From Dehalococcoidia bacterium UBA1328 (GTDB taxonomy: Bacteria; Chloroflexota; Dehalococcoidia; Lucifugimonadales; Lucifugimonadaceae), in the NCBI GenBank assembly GCA_002306815.1, contig DBTA01000036.1, positions 89,828 to 127,896 of the forward strand: DNA of 38,069 nucleotides, read 5' to 3'. Of this stretch, positions 15,818 to 25,600 are shown one piece after another. The translations under genes were made by a program, and so were the position numbers. The notes beneath the pieces were generated by a model. The model saw only the letters and a list, made by a program, of their open reading frames with translations. It was not told the origin of the DNA and did no database searches. The stretch's first letter is position 1, and each line of letters starts with the position of its first letter.

Positions 15818-16504
15818 ATGAATCAAAGCCCCAACAACAAGACGCAACGACTCCAGCAGTGGTTCGACGCACGCCCGAGTTGGGATCACGCTTCGTACGG
15901 CGAGTTCATGCACATTGGTGCGAACCAAACGATTTTTCGAATCGCTTTGCAGTATCAAGAGGTAAACGCCGACACTAAAGTGCTAGATACCGCCTGCGCC
16001 GTTGGTGGTAATGCCCGCTGGATGGCCTCACTGTTCGGCTGCGAGGTCTACGGAAACGACATTGATGAAGAAGCTCTAGAAGTAGCGCGTGATCTCGCCG
16101 AAATCGAAAACATTTCACACCTGTGCACATTCGTAAAAGCTCCAGTCGAAAAACTTCCGTTCAAAGACAACACTTTCGACATGGTCATGACCACGGACAT
16201 GTTCGATGCCACCGAGGTGAAACGTGTCCTCAAATCCGGCGGCAGCTTCATCATCATTTCGCTTTTTGAAGACCCCAAAATCACCCCTCTACAACTTGCC
16301 GGGGATTGGGGACTCGAACTTGAAGTTTCGCTGGATGTGACCGATCTTGCTTTCGCCTTCAACCGGGCGAAGGAAACAGAAGCACGACTACTCCACGAGT
16401 CAGAGATGATCCAGGCGCGCGATCTCATCGAAATCATGAACAAAAGCGTCGCACCTTACACACGAGGCAGCCGCCACTACATCATGCGGCTCCGCAAGAA
16501 CTAA
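15818..16504 (+). CDS. Class I SAM-dependent methyltransferase
   Basis: A cytoplasmic methyltransferase of about 228 residues. The SAM-binding motif I is VLDTACAVGGNARW, motif II ends in GNDID, and the later LPFKDNTFDMVMTTDMFDAT and VLKSGGSFIIIS match motifs of UbiE/Methyltransf_11-type enzymes. The frame is open from a GTG at 15737, but no ribosome site is seen there, while the ATG at 15818 has CCGGGGAA ahead of it, so the shorter form is chosen. Sixteen bases separate it from the DapA-like gene and a third gene follows, so it is likely first in a three-gene operon. Substrate unknown; its presence in a sugar-acid operon is odd. Confidence 0.8.
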   Translation: MNQSPNNKTQRLQQWFDARPSWDHASYGEFMHIGANQTIFRIALQYQEVNADTKVLDTACAVGGNARWMASLFGCEVYGNDIDEEALEVARDLAEIENISHLCTFVKAPVEKLPFKDNTFDMVMTTDMFDATEVKRVLKSGGSFIIISLFEDPKITPLQLAGDWGLELEVSLDVTDLAFAFNRAKETEARLLHESEMIQARDLIEIMNKSVAPYTRGSRHYIMRLRKN

Positions 16505-16520
16505 ACAGGCAGGAAAACAC

Positions 16521-17441
16521 ATGACGACTGAAAATTCCGGGCAGTTCCGCGGTATCTACGGAATTCCCGCAACACCGTTTAACGAAGATGAATCTCTCGA
16601 CATCCGATCGCTGGAGAGCGTTCTCGAGTTCTCCGTGGAAAACGGATGCCACGGCATCGTTATGCCTGTTATGGCAAGCGAGTTCCAATCGCTAACAGAT
16701 ACCGAACGCAAGACGATATTTGATTTCACCACGAAAATCGTAAACGGCAGGGTTCCAACTGTCGCTGGAATATCAGGTATTTCGAACGTTCACTCGATCG
16801 AACTCGGAAAATATGCCGAAGGTGCCGGTTTCGACTCGATCATCACAATGCCACCCGCCAATATTTCAAAATCTTCTGCTGCCGAAGTGCTCACCTTCTT
16901 CGAACAGATCAGTAACGCTGTAAACATCCCTATCTGGATCCAGAATCACGACCGTGGAACTCCGCTGAGTGCCTCTCAACTTGCAGAGCTTTGCGAAAAC
17001 ATTGAAAACGTAAGCTACGTGAAGGAAGAAACGACTTTCGCCGGACAGCTCACCTCCGATCTTCTTGGTCAAGCAGGAGACTCGGTAAAAGGCGTAATGG
17101 GAGGAATGGGCTGCAAATTCCTCGTTTCCGAGTTCAACAGAGGCATGTGCGGCAACATGCCGGCATCTCACTTCGGTGACATCCACTCGAAAATGTGGAA
17201 CCTCCTCGAATATGGAGATGAGGCAGGCGCACGTGAAATACAGACACGTATGGCACCCCTCAACAACTACGAAAGCCTCTACGGAATGAGAGCGTTCAAG
17301 GAAATTCTTTATCGACGTGGTGTGATCACCTCTCCGACCACCCGCTCTCCCGGAAAGCGTAATCTCGATAAGTACGACCTGGCCGAATACGACACCCTTC
17401 TCGCATCAATCGACGACCTGCTGGTCTGGAAGGCTTCGTAG
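16521..17441 (+). CDS. DapA/NAL-superfamily aldolase or lyase, atypical active site
   Basis: A 306-residue TIM-barrel Schiff-base enzyme of the dihydrodipicolinate synthase / N-acetylneuraminate lyase superfamily. The lysine that forms the Schiff base is kept (SYVKEET, about residue 169). The usual YNxP tyrosine is not: the aligned stretch is WIQNHDRGTPLS. The N-terminal GTTGE loop is also changed to MPVMASEF. It is therefore unlikely to be true DapA and more likely a dehydratase/aldolase of sugar acids. ATG at 16521 has CAGGAAA in front. The MR/MLE gene starts 5 bases after its stop; a dehydratase plus a 2-keto-3-deoxy-acid aldolase is a sensible pair. Confidence 0.85.
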   Translation: MTTENSGQFRGIYGIPATPFNEDESLDIRSLESVLEFSVENGCHGIVMPVMASEFQSLTDTERKTIFDFTTKIVNGRVPTVAGISGISNVHSIELGKYAEGAGFDSIITMPPANISKSSAAEVLTFFEQISNAVNIPIWIQNHDRGTPLSASQLAELCENIENVSYVKEETTFAGQLTSDLLGQAGDSVKGVMGGMGCKFLVSEFNRGMCGNMPASHFGDIHSKMWNLLEYGDEAGAREIQTRMAPLNNYESLYGMRAFKEILYRRGVITSPTTRSPGKRNLDKYDLAEYDTLLASIDDLLVWKAS

Positions 17442-17445
17442 CAAC

Positions 17446-18639
17446 GTGAAAATCGAAGCAATTGACCTCTTCTACGTTGCTCTCCCAAAAATAGAGAGAT
17501 CGGCAGACGGAACGCAGGACTCTCTGGTAGTTCGGGTTCGTACCGACAACGGACTCGAAGGCTGGGGAGAGTGTGACGCTTCACCTCTGGTGTCGATGGC
17601 GGCGTACGTAATGCCGATGTCTCACTCGAACATCATCAACATTCGAGAAGCACTACTCGGAGAAACACTCGATTCTCCGGAAGACGTGATTCGACTCCGT
17701 GCGAAAGCAGGTGAGTACGGACTGGACATTCAACAGCTCGATCACGCGGTGGCAGGTGCCGATATTGCGTTGTGGGACGTACTCGGAAAGCACCTTGGCG
17801 AGCCAGTGTGGAAGTTGATTGGGCACGACGCTTCCTATAAAAAACTGCCATACGCGAGCGTCTTGTTCGGAGACGATCCCGCCGAGACTCGTTCAATTGC
17901 AGAATCGATCATTAAGCGTGATTTCCGAGCAGCGAAGTTCGGTTGGGGGCCTATGGGTAAAGGCTATTTGGAGGACGACATTGCCCTTGTTCAGGCTGCT
18001 CGAGACGGGTTAGGCCCTTATGCCAAGTTGATGGTCGACGCGGGAGTGATTTGGGGCGACAACGTCGACGCCGCGTATCAACGCGCCGTAGCCTTCGCTA
18101 ATCTTGACGTCACGTGGCTCGAAGAACCACTTCGGAGCGAAGAGGTAGGTGCTTACAAGGAACTTAGCGACCGCGTCCGAGCCAACGGCATTTCAATCGG
18201 TATTGCTGGTGGTGAAGGAGCAGATTTCTATAGATCGGCGGACGACATGATGACAAATGCCGGGCTCGATTTCGTTCAAATCGATGTTGGGCGGATCGGT
18301 GGAATCACAGAAGCGAAACGAGTTGCCGATAGAGCACATGAACTCGGTATTCAATACGTCAACCACACGTTCAAGAGTCATTTATCGGTCGCTGCTTCAA
18401 TCCACGTCTTCGCCGGATACGAAGAATTCGACCTGACGGAGTATCCGGCTGGCGAATCGCCTCTCATCCTCGGACTCACAGAGCCGACTGGAATATTCCG
18501 TGACACTGACGGATTCGTTCGCGCATCTGAAGCCCCTGGTCTTGGCGTTGAAGCTAACCTTGACGCTATTCGCCAATACCAACGCCACGTAAAAATGGAA
18601 ATTGACGGACAAGCTCTCTTCAAATCAGACGAACCGTAA
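17446..18639 (+). CDS. MR/MLE enolase-superfamily protein
   Basis: A 397-residue enolase-superfamily enzyme, second in the window and clearly different from the one at 10853. Seen: GWGECDAS in the capping domain, AAKFGWGP carrying the barrel Lys, metal ligands Asp in MVDAGVIWG, Glu in WLEEPL and Glu in AGGEG, and a late His in YVNHTFKSH. This set is typical of the mandelate racemase-like subgroup, i.e. dehydration or racemisation of a hydroxy-acid. GTG at 17446 is the start, five bases after the DapA-like stop, so translation is probably coupled. Substrate not predictable; a shared pathway with the DapA-like lyase is inferred from the operon. Confidence 0.87.
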   Translation: MKIEAIDLFYVALPKIERSADGTQDSLVVRVRTDNGLEGWGECDASPLVSMAAYVMPMSHSNIINIREALLGETLDSPEDVIRLRAKAGEYGLDIQQLDHAVAGADIALWDVLGKHLGEPVWKLIGHDASYKKLPYASVLFGDDPAETRSIAESIIKRDFRAAKFGWGPMGKGYLEDDIALVQAARDGLGPYAKLMVDAGVIWGDNVDAAYQRAVAFANLDVTWLEEPLRSEEVGAYKELSDRVRANGISIGIAGGEGADFYRSADDMMTNAGLDFVQIDVGRIGGITEAKRVADRAHELGIQYVNHTFKSHLSVAASIHVFAGYEEFDLTEYPAGESPLILGLTEPTGIFRDTDGFVRASEAPGLGVEANLDAIRQYQRHVKMEIDGQALFKSDEP

Positions 18640-18680
18640 CCCAAAGTGCCATCCTGGTGCGCTCGAAGGAAGGCAGGCTG
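18639..18680. repeat. Dispersed repeat, family C, copy 2
   Basis: Begins ACCCAAAGT-like at the stop of the MR/MLE gene, then CCATCCTG, GCTCGAAGGA and GGCAGGCT; it parallels 14823-14862. The rest of the 18640-18976 spacer holds the groESL promoter and operators. Confidence 0.45.
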
Positions 18681-18785
18681 CCTGCTTGCAAAGGTATCTC
18701 TACGGCCACAGCGTAGCTCCACCACCACGACCCACTAGTCGACTCTTAGTCCATGCGTCAGCATCATTAGCACTGCCATCATCTG

Positions 18786-18814
18786 TTGACGAGAACAACT
18801 CTCGTTCATAAAAT
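18786..18814 (+). promoter_or_regulatory. Sigma-70-type promoter of groESL
   Basis: TTGACG (18786-18791) and TAAAAT (18809-18814) are separated by exactly 17 bases. Transcription would start near 18821, directly at the CIRCE operator, which is the usual layout for HrcA control. Confidence 0.75.
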
Positions 18815-18821
18815 TCGTGTA

Positions 18822-18848
18822 ATGGCACTCAAAATCATCGACTGCTAA
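18822..18848 (+). promoter_or_regulatory. CIRCE operator (HrcA binding site)
   Basis: ATGGCACTC (18822-18830), nine bases, GACTGCTAA (18840-18848): 7/9 and 8/9 matches to TTAGCACTC-N9-GAGTGCTAA with the exact spacing. HrcA should repress groESL here until heat stress. Confidence 0.78.
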
Positions 18849-18871
18849 CAGTCGGTGAAGCCGAGTGCTAA
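18845..18871 (+). promoter_or_regulatory. Second, overlapping CIRCE-like site
   Basis: CTAACAGTC (18845-18853), nine bases, GAGTGCTAA (18863-18871): the right half is perfect and the left half 6/9. It shares four bases with the first CIRCE and could bind a second HrcA dimer. Confidence 0.55.
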
Positions 18872-18976
18872 ACAAGAAAACGGGCTAATTCGAACTTGAT
18901 CCGGTGTGTCCGCACCGATTAACCTCAGTACGAACAAACCTGAATTCTCGCGTCACGAACAAGGAGAAATATTTCA

Positions 18977-19273
18977 GTGGCACTGAACCTCACACCGCTT
19001 GGTGACAGGGTGATCATCGAGCCATCCGAGGCAGAAGCAGAAACCTCGCCTGGTGGAATCATCATCCCTGACACCGCGAAAGAAAAGCCCCAGCAGGGCT
19101 CAGTTGTAGCAGCAGGCCCGGGCCGAACTACCGACGACGGAAACGTTATCGATATGCCAGTCAAAGTTGGCCAGACCGTCATCTACTCGAAGTACGCAGG
19201 TACCGAGTACTCAGAAGGCGGAGTTGACTACCTGATCGTTAGAGAGAGCGACATCCTCGCAATCGTTGGATAG
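18977..19273 (+). CDS. groES: Co-chaperonin GroES
   Basis: The 98-residue lid of the GroEL folding chamber. Family features are complete: LTPLGDRVIIEPSEAE at the start, the mobile loop ETSPGGIIIPDTAKEKPQQG (about 22-41), VKVGQTVIYSKYAGTEY and the C-terminal DYLIVRESDILAIV. The start is a GTG at 18977 with AAGGAGA nine bases before it. A long leader of about 155 bases carries the CIRCE sites. groEL follows after 46 bases in one heat-shock operon. Confidence 0.98.
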   Translation: MALNLTPLGDRVIIEPSEAEAETSPGGIIIPDTAKEKPQQGSVVAAGPGRTTDDGNVIDMPVKVGQTVIYSKYAGTEYSEGGVDYLIVRESDILAIVG

Positions 19274-19319
19274 TTCGCTTTAATCGAACTAAACATCTCA
19301 TTCTGGAGATATATAAGTA

Positions 19320-20951
19320 ATGGCAGCAAAAGACCTAAAGTTCAGCGACGACGCTCGATCTCGCCTCAAAGAGGGAATCGACACACTCGCTGACACTCTG
19401 AAGTCGACGCTCGGCCCACGTGGTCGAAACGTTATCGTCGACAAGAAATTCGGCCCTCCGCAGGTCAACTCCGACGGTGTAACCATCGCCAAGGAAATCG
19501 ACCTCGAAGACCCATTTGCAAACATGGGTGCACAGCTTCTTAAGGAAGTCTCGAAGAAGACTAACGATGATGCTGGTGACGGTACTACCACTTCAACTGT
19601 TCTCGCCCAGGCAATCATTGCCGACGGTTTCAAGAACGTTGCAGCCGGTGCCGACCCTATGGCACTCAAACGCGGTATGGAAATTGGAATGGATTCAATT
19701 CGCGAGTCGATCGCTTCACAGTCAACTCCGGTTGAGTCCAAAGATCAGATCGAAAACGTCGCTATCCTCTCTTCCCACGACGACGAGATGGGCTCGCTCA
19801 TCGCCGACGTTATGGATAAGGTTGGTAAGGACGGCGTTATCACCGTCGACGAATCAAAGTCTCTCTCTTACGAGACCGAATTCGTAGAGGGTATGCAGAT
19901 CGACCGCGGCTTCCTCTCTCCTTACTTCGTAACCAGTTCGGAGCGACAGGAATCTGTTCTCGCAGATCCTTACGTTCTGATCACTTCGCAGAAGATTTCT
20001 GCAATTTCCGACCTTCTTCCTGTTCTCGAGAAGGTTCTGCAGACCAACAAGAACATTCTTGTTATCGCAGAAGATGTTGAGGGCGAAGCACTCGCTACTC
20101 TTGTTGTGAACAAGCTCCGAGGCACACTGAACGTTGCAGCTGTAAAGGCCCCTGGCTTTGGTGACCGTAGGAAGGCAATGCTAGAAGACATCGCCATCCT
20201 TACTGGTGGAACGGTGATATCAGAGGAAATCGGTCGCAAGCTCGATACGGTTACTCTCGACGATCTCGGTAAGTGCAAGCAGGTTGTTGTTTCCAAAGAC
20301 GAAACCACTTTTGTCGACGGTGACGGATCTGCCGACGCTCTTGCTGGTCGAAAGGCGGAGATAGAGACGCAGATTGCCGACACTACATCCGACTACGACC
20401 GTGAGAAGCTCCAGGAGCGACTCGCCAAGTTGTCCGGTGGTGTAGCTATCCTCAAGGTCGGTGCTGCAACCGAAATTGAGATGAAAGAGAAGAAGCAGCG
20501 CATGGAAGACGCCCTGTCTGCCACTCGAGCTGCTGTTGAAGAGGGAATCGTTCCAGGTGGTGGAACAGTTCTCATCCGAGCTGCCGCTGCACTTGCAAAC
20601 GTCACGTCGGACAACACTGACGAACAGACCGGTATCAACGTTCTAAAGAACTCGCTCATTGCTCCTATCAAGGTCATCGCCGCTAACTCCGGTTACGAAG
20701 GTGCTGTAATCCTTGCCAAGGTTTCAGAGAGCGCCGAGAAGAACTTCGGATTCGACGCTCATAAGGGCGAATACGGCGACATGGTCAGCATGGGAATTGT
20801 TGACCCTGCGAAGGTAACTCGAGCAGCAGTTGAAAATGCCGTTTCCGTAGCTGGAATGATCCTCACAACCGAGGCTCTTATCAGTGAGAAGGATGAGCCA
20901 ATGCCAGCAATGCCGGCAGGTGGACCTCCAGGTGGAGACATGGGCTTCTAA
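19320..20951 (+). CDS. groEL: Chaperonin GroEL
   Basis: The 543-residue subunit of the ATP-driven double-ring folding machine. Conserved parts are all present: TLGPRGRNVIVDKKFGPPQVNSDGVTIAKEI (30s-60s), the ATPase signature GDGTTTSTVLAQAI (about 86-99), KAPGFGDRRKAML in the apical domain, and the late EEGIVPGGG and VDPAKVTRAAVENA. The C-terminus PAMPAGGPPGGDMGF is a short Gly/Met-rich tail as usual. CTGGAGA lies upstream of the ATG. Expressed from the CIRCE-controlled groES promoter; a strong terminator follows. Confidence 0.99.
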   Translation: MAAKDLKFSDDARSRLKEGIDTLADTLKSTLGPRGRNVIVDKKFGPPQVNSDGVTIAKEIDLEDPFANMGAQLLKEVSKKTNDDAGDGTTTSTVLAQAIIADGFKNVAAGADPMALKRGMEIGMDSIRESIASQSTPVESKDQIENVAILSSHDDEMGSLIADVMDKVGKDGVITVDESKSLSYETEFVEGMQIDRGFLSPYFVTSSERQESVLADPYVLITSQKISAISDLLPVLEKVLQTNKNILVIAEDVEGEALATLVVNKLRGTLNVAAVKAPGFGDRRKAMLEDIAILTGGTVISEEIGRKLDTVTLDDLGKCKQVVVSKDETTFVDGDGSADALAGRKAEIETQIADTTSDYDREKLQERLAKLSGGVAILKVGAATEIEMKEKKQRMEDALSATRAAVEEGIVPGGGTVLIRAAAALANVTSDNTDEQTGINVLKNSLIAPIKVIAANSGYEGAVILAKVSESAEKNFGFDAHKGEYGDMVSMGIVDPAKVTRAAVENAVSVAGMILTTEALISEKDEPMPAMPAGGPPGGDMGF

Positions 20952-20971
20952 AAAAGCTCCGCTTTACAAAG

Positions 20972-21018
20972 TAAACAAGAAGAGCTGTTCCAGTTGGAGC
21001 GGCTCTTCTTGTTTAATC
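20972..21018 (+). terminator. Intrinsic terminator of groESL
   Basis: TAAACAAGAAGAGC (20972-20985) pairs over 14 bases with GCTCTTCTTGTTTA (21002-21015); loop 16 bases. Strong stem right after groEL. Confidence 0.85.
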
Positions 21019-21363
21019 CCGACTTTCGCGTTCTAATCTACCGACAAACAAATCGTTCACTCCAACTAACATACCGCCAGACCCATCGCCAACACTCCAG
21101 AGAACACGCACCCTGCCAGCATAACCTCACGACCCAAGCCCTTACTTGCGTCAGGAAATATATCTAACACTCTCCATTCAATCACCGCTCTACGCGTGCT
21201 GACACGCACGTAATTTGTACGTGAAAGCCCTCTCCTATTCACGATGCCAATAACGGTAAACTGAGGGATACAGGCAGGCTGATCATGCATTCAGCGAGAA
21301 GTCGAACTTGCTGGAGCACCCGAATCCACAAAACCCGTCGGTCAAAAAGTTAGGGCAACCATT
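21019..21363. other. Spacer between groESL and yhaO
   Basis: No supported gene. A 74-residue minus-strand frame (21066-21290) has one hydrophobic stretch at its C-terminus but no recognisable family or ribosome site. The promoter of the nuclease pair must lie here; no clear -35/-10 could be singled out. Confidence 0.4.
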
Positions 21364-22623
21364 ATGGATTCTTTCCGCTTTGTACACGCGGCGGATCTTC
21401 ACATCGACTCACCCTTCGCGGGAGTAGGTGACGCCGACAATCGAGTAGCGACCCGACTTCGAGAAGCAACTTACGAGGCCTTTCAGAATCTGGTCGACCT
21501 TTGCATTAAGCAAAACGCTGACTTCCTGGTAATCGCCGGAGATGTATACGACGGTGCCGACCGCTCAGTTCGAGCACAATTGCGATTTAGGGACGGGCTT
21601 TCCAAACTCGTAAATGCCGGAATCCAGTCTTTTGTGGTTCACGGAAACCACGATCCGCTCGATGGCTGGCAGTCGTCTATTTCATGGCCCGAAGGCGTCC
21701 ACATCTTTGGGCCAACTCCCGAATGGAAAAATTTCGAGAAAAACGGCAAGGTGGTCGCCGCTGTTCAGGGCATGAGCTATCCAACTCGCGAAGTAACTGA
21801 CAACCTCGCACTGCAGTTCAGTCCTCCGCAATCGGGCAACCTTTTCGCAATTGGCCTCCTTCATGCTAACGTTGGCGCCAACTCAGCTCACCCGAACTAC
21901 GCACCATGTACGGTAGAAGACCTTTCAGGCTCAGGAATCGACTACTGGGCTCTCGGGCATGTCCACACGCGCCAAACGCTCAAGCTTGCCGCACCGGTAA
22001 TTGCCTACCCTGGCAACACGCAAGGTCGACACCCAAACGAAACCGGCGCCCGGGGTGCACTTGTGGTCGATGTAGACCCGTCAGGCGCATCACGAAGCGA
22101 GTTCATCACTCTCGATGTAGTTCGCTGGGAGCGAGCTGATGTTGATATTTCCAATCTCGAGGCAATCGACAGTCTCGATTCGGCGATCAGACAAACAACC
22201 GACAATCTCAGCGCTCAAGCTGAAGACCGTGATGTTGTATGTCGCCTGAACCTAGTTGGTAGAGGACCTCTTCACGAGCAACTCGCTTCCGATGGTGCTG
22301 TTGAAGACCTTCTCGATGCTGTTCGAAGCGCATGGAGTGGTGGTGGATCTCCTTGGGTGTGGGTTGAGCAAATCACCGACTCAACTCGACCAGCTATCGA
22401 TATTGAAGCTCGTGCGAAACAAGACGATTTCCTCGGTGCAACACTCAAACGTGGCCTTCTTTCTTCTGTAGAAGCCGACGAAATCGATCGGCTTACCGAA
22501 GTCGTTTCCGATGTGTACACGGGTCGCCGCCAAGGATTGCCCAGGGCGACCGACGAACAGGTTTCTGAATGGGCAGAAGAGGCGCGTTGGTATCTCGCAG
22601 AACTGTTGGAGCAGGGGAAGTAA
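21364..22623 (+). CDS. yhaO: DNA repair exonuclease, Mre11/SbcD-like (YhaO family)
   Basis: A 419-residue metallophosphoesterase nuclease that processes DNA ends together with its Rad50-like partner. The five phosphodiesterase motifs are in order: HAADLHIDSPF (8-18), IAGDVYDG, VHGNHDPLDG, GLLHANVG and WALGHVHTRQ. The C-terminal third is the capping/partner-binding part. N-terminal motif spacing and the DSPF sequence match YhaO of Bacillus better than SbcD of E. coli. ATG at 21364. The partner gene starts one base after the stop, so the two are translationally linked. Confidence 0.92.
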   Translation: MDSFRFVHAADLHIDSPFAGVGDADNRVATRLREATYEAFQNLVDLCIKQNADFLVIAGDVYDGADRSVRAQLRFRDGLSKLVNAGIQSFVVHGNHDPLDGWQSSISWPEGVHIFGPTPEWKNFEKNGKVVAAVQGMSYPTREVTDNLALQFSPPQSGNLFAIGLLHANVGANSAHPNYAPCTVEDLSGSGIDYWALGHVHTRQTLKLAAPVIAYPGNTQGRHPNETGARGALVVDVDPSGASRSEFITLDVVRWERADVDISNLEAIDSLDSAIRQTTDNLSAQAEDRDVVCRLNLVGRGPLHEQLASDGAVEDLLDAVRSAWSGGGSPWVWVEQITDSTRPAIDIEARAKQDDFLGATLKRGLLSSVEADEIDRLTEVVSDVYTGRRQGLPRATDEQVSEWAEEARWYLAELLEQGK

Positions 22624-22624
22624 C

Positions 22625-25600
22625 TTGCGATTAACAGGAATCAACATAGAGAACTTTGGACCATTCGTTGACAAAGAGTTCAACGATATCTCCAACCGCG
22701 TAACGCTTCTACATGGACCCAACGAGGCCGGTAAGTCTGCGCTTCGAGCGTTCATACGTTCAACCCTGTTCGGTTACGCGACCAAGGCCGATAGTGCAGC
22801 ACTGCGCGATCTCTTCTACTACAAACACTTCAAGCCAGAGCCAGGCTCGGGCTCGGTTTCACTCATCACTTCAGGTGATGCCAACTTCGACATTCACCGT
22901 CGAGACGGAAAGAAACGCGGCGAAGTTGCCATTACTGGTAACGCTACTGGTAGTGATGATTTGCTCCGAACGCTTCTCGGTGGGATCGATAGCGAGCTTT
23001 ACACCAACGTGTTCTCAATATCGTTGAGCGAACTGCAGGAAATATCCTCTCTCAACGCTGATGAAATTCGTGACAAGATCTACTCGGTTGGGCTTGGCCT
23101 TGCCAACGTCTCACTTACTGACGCACGTGGCGAAATCGAAAGCGAGCTTCGCAAGCTACGAAGCCCGCGAGCCGGGCGAATCCGCAAAATCGAAAAAGAG
23201 CTAGCTGATGCGCGAGCCAAACTCGAAGAAACTCGCCGTTCTAGCGATCAGTACACCGAGCTTGCAAACAATCTCGAGCAACTTGTCGAAAATATTGATG
23301 CACAAACTGCCGAGCTCGAAGACATGCGTTCCGGTATTGAGCGTCAGAAAATACTCATTTCACTCCGCAACCCATGGGAGCGAAAAACCGAGATCGAACG
23401 ACAAATATCTGAACTCCCTCAGATCGACACCATCCCGGAAGACGGACTTCAACAGCTGGACAGTCTTGTCGAACAGAAGACGAATCTTGAATATCAGATC
23501 AGCGAAGGCAATCTTCGCCAACAAGATCGCAAGTCTGAATCTAAGTCGGTCGGAGTGGTCGATGCTTTCATCGAACATGGCGACGACATTCGCAAGCTGC
23601 TAATGGAAACCGCGTACTACACAAAGGCGGTAAACGATATCCCTGTTGTTGAGCAAGAGCTCGAAAAAGAGCAAGCACAACTCGATCGCGACCTTGCAGA
23701 ACTCGGCTGGCCTGAAGATGCTGTGAGCAAGTTCGAAACACCACTCGATCTCCAGTCGAACCTAGAATCTGCTGGGCGCGAACTCACCATGGCTTGCCGC
23801 AAGTACCAGGAAGCTCAGTTATCCGTTCAAAGCAGGACCGAGGATCGCGAAACGATGGCTGACGAAGTACTCAAGCTCGCCGGAGCACGTGATGCTCTCA
23901 CCGACGTTCCGAAGGAATCGTCTGCTGATTTAGAAAAGAAACGTGATCGACTCTCGCGACTCCGAGCTGCAATTGCCGATGCCGGTTCAATTCGTTACGA
24001 AATGAACGATGCTCGGAAGAACGTGGCCGACAAGCTGGCAAAAACCGAAGACATTGGCGGTTTCGTAGGTTCGATTTTACTGCCGACCGCAGTGATCATC
24101 ATTGGTCTTGCGTCAATGACATGGAGCTACATGCGGACAGAGCTATCAGGTGGACTCGCCGGACTGCTCGGTCTCGTCGCTGGTTTTATGCTCATCTCCC
24201 GCGCACGAGCTGCCGGCGGATTCAATATCACGATTCGCAAACCTCCAATTTCCGAAGATAAAGACGTTACGAACGTCCAGGTCGGGGAAATTCAGGAACG
24301 TCTCGACACCGTGAATAATGAAATATCTGAAATATCCGGTGAATTCAGCATTAGCGACAAACCAACAATTCGTGATGTTGAAGAAAAAGCCGGGGAAATC
24401 GACCGATCACTGGATATTCGCCGACGGTTCGAGTCTGTTTCGCGTGAGTTCGAAAACGAAAAAGCACGACTTTCCACAATCGATAATCACCTGAACGAAG
24501 CACACAATGTTCTCGCTCTCAGTGCAAAGACGCTCGCTGATGTTCAGCACAGATGGCAAGCACTGCTCGAACGATCTGAACTGCGAATAGATCTTGACCC
24601 TTCGCAAGCAGCTCACGTAATGGCAAGCATTCGCACGCTCAAGATCCAGCAACGCACTACTACCAGCCTCCGTATGCGCGTTTCTCAAATGTCTGACACT
24701 GCGAGCGAGATAGACTTACGACTTTCGGAAATTCTCGAAGCGGCTGGTATACCGAAAGCACCGGCGCTGCAGGGAACCCGGGCTCTTGAAGACCTTGCCG
24801 CACTAATGCTGGCACACGACCGTGCAGTAGAGCGTCAAAACCAGATCTCCGATGAAATGGAAGTTTGGGAAGGCGAAAAAGAAACCCTCGATGGTAGAGT
24901 CTCCGAACTGGAATCCAAGATCGGTATTTTGCTCGAAAAAGGCGAAGCCTACGATCAGGAAGAGTTCAAGGCACTTGCAATTCAGGTCAACGAACGACGT
25001 GATCTTGAACGCAAGCTTTATGAGCTTCTGGAAAACTATCCCCTACTCAGTAACAACGATGGTCAATCTTATCGCTACGATCTTGCAAACACTCCACATG
25101 AAGAAGCAATTGCCCGATTTCAGCAACTTAAAGATGAGGAAAAACGACTTCGCTCAGTGGTCGACGGACTTCACGTTGAACAAGGCAACCTCAGACGCCA
25201 GCAGGTCGAATACGAAAAGTCCGGACAGGCGCTCAAACTTCACTCGAAGATCAACATGCTAGAAGAGCGGCTAAACCGTGATGCACAGCGTTGGGCTGTA
25301 CTAACCATTGCTCGTGACGTTTTTGAGCGCACACGAGAGGAATTCCAGCAGGAACGTCAGCCGGCTCTAATGAAATCGGCTTCGAAGTACCTCTCCGGCC
25401 TCACACTTGATCGATACACCAGCGTCCGAGCCGTTATTGGCGAAAAGGAACAAGGCCTAGAAGTAGTTGAAGGCGAAGGGCACACCAAACGAGCAAACGA
25501 ACTCAGCCGAGGTACCGCTGAACAGTTGTTCCTCGCAATGCGCTTCGCTCTGATCGAGGAGTATGCGAAGAACGCTGAACCAATGCCCGTGATCCTCGAC

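Noticed and set aside
21066..21290. 74-residue minus-strand frame with one hydrophobic stretch
   Set aside because: No recognisable family, no ribosome site, low coding look; too weak to call.
22511..22624. N-terminal extension of YhaN
   Set aside because: It overlaps yhaO in another frame and is not part of the family; TTG 22625 gives the expected N-terminus.
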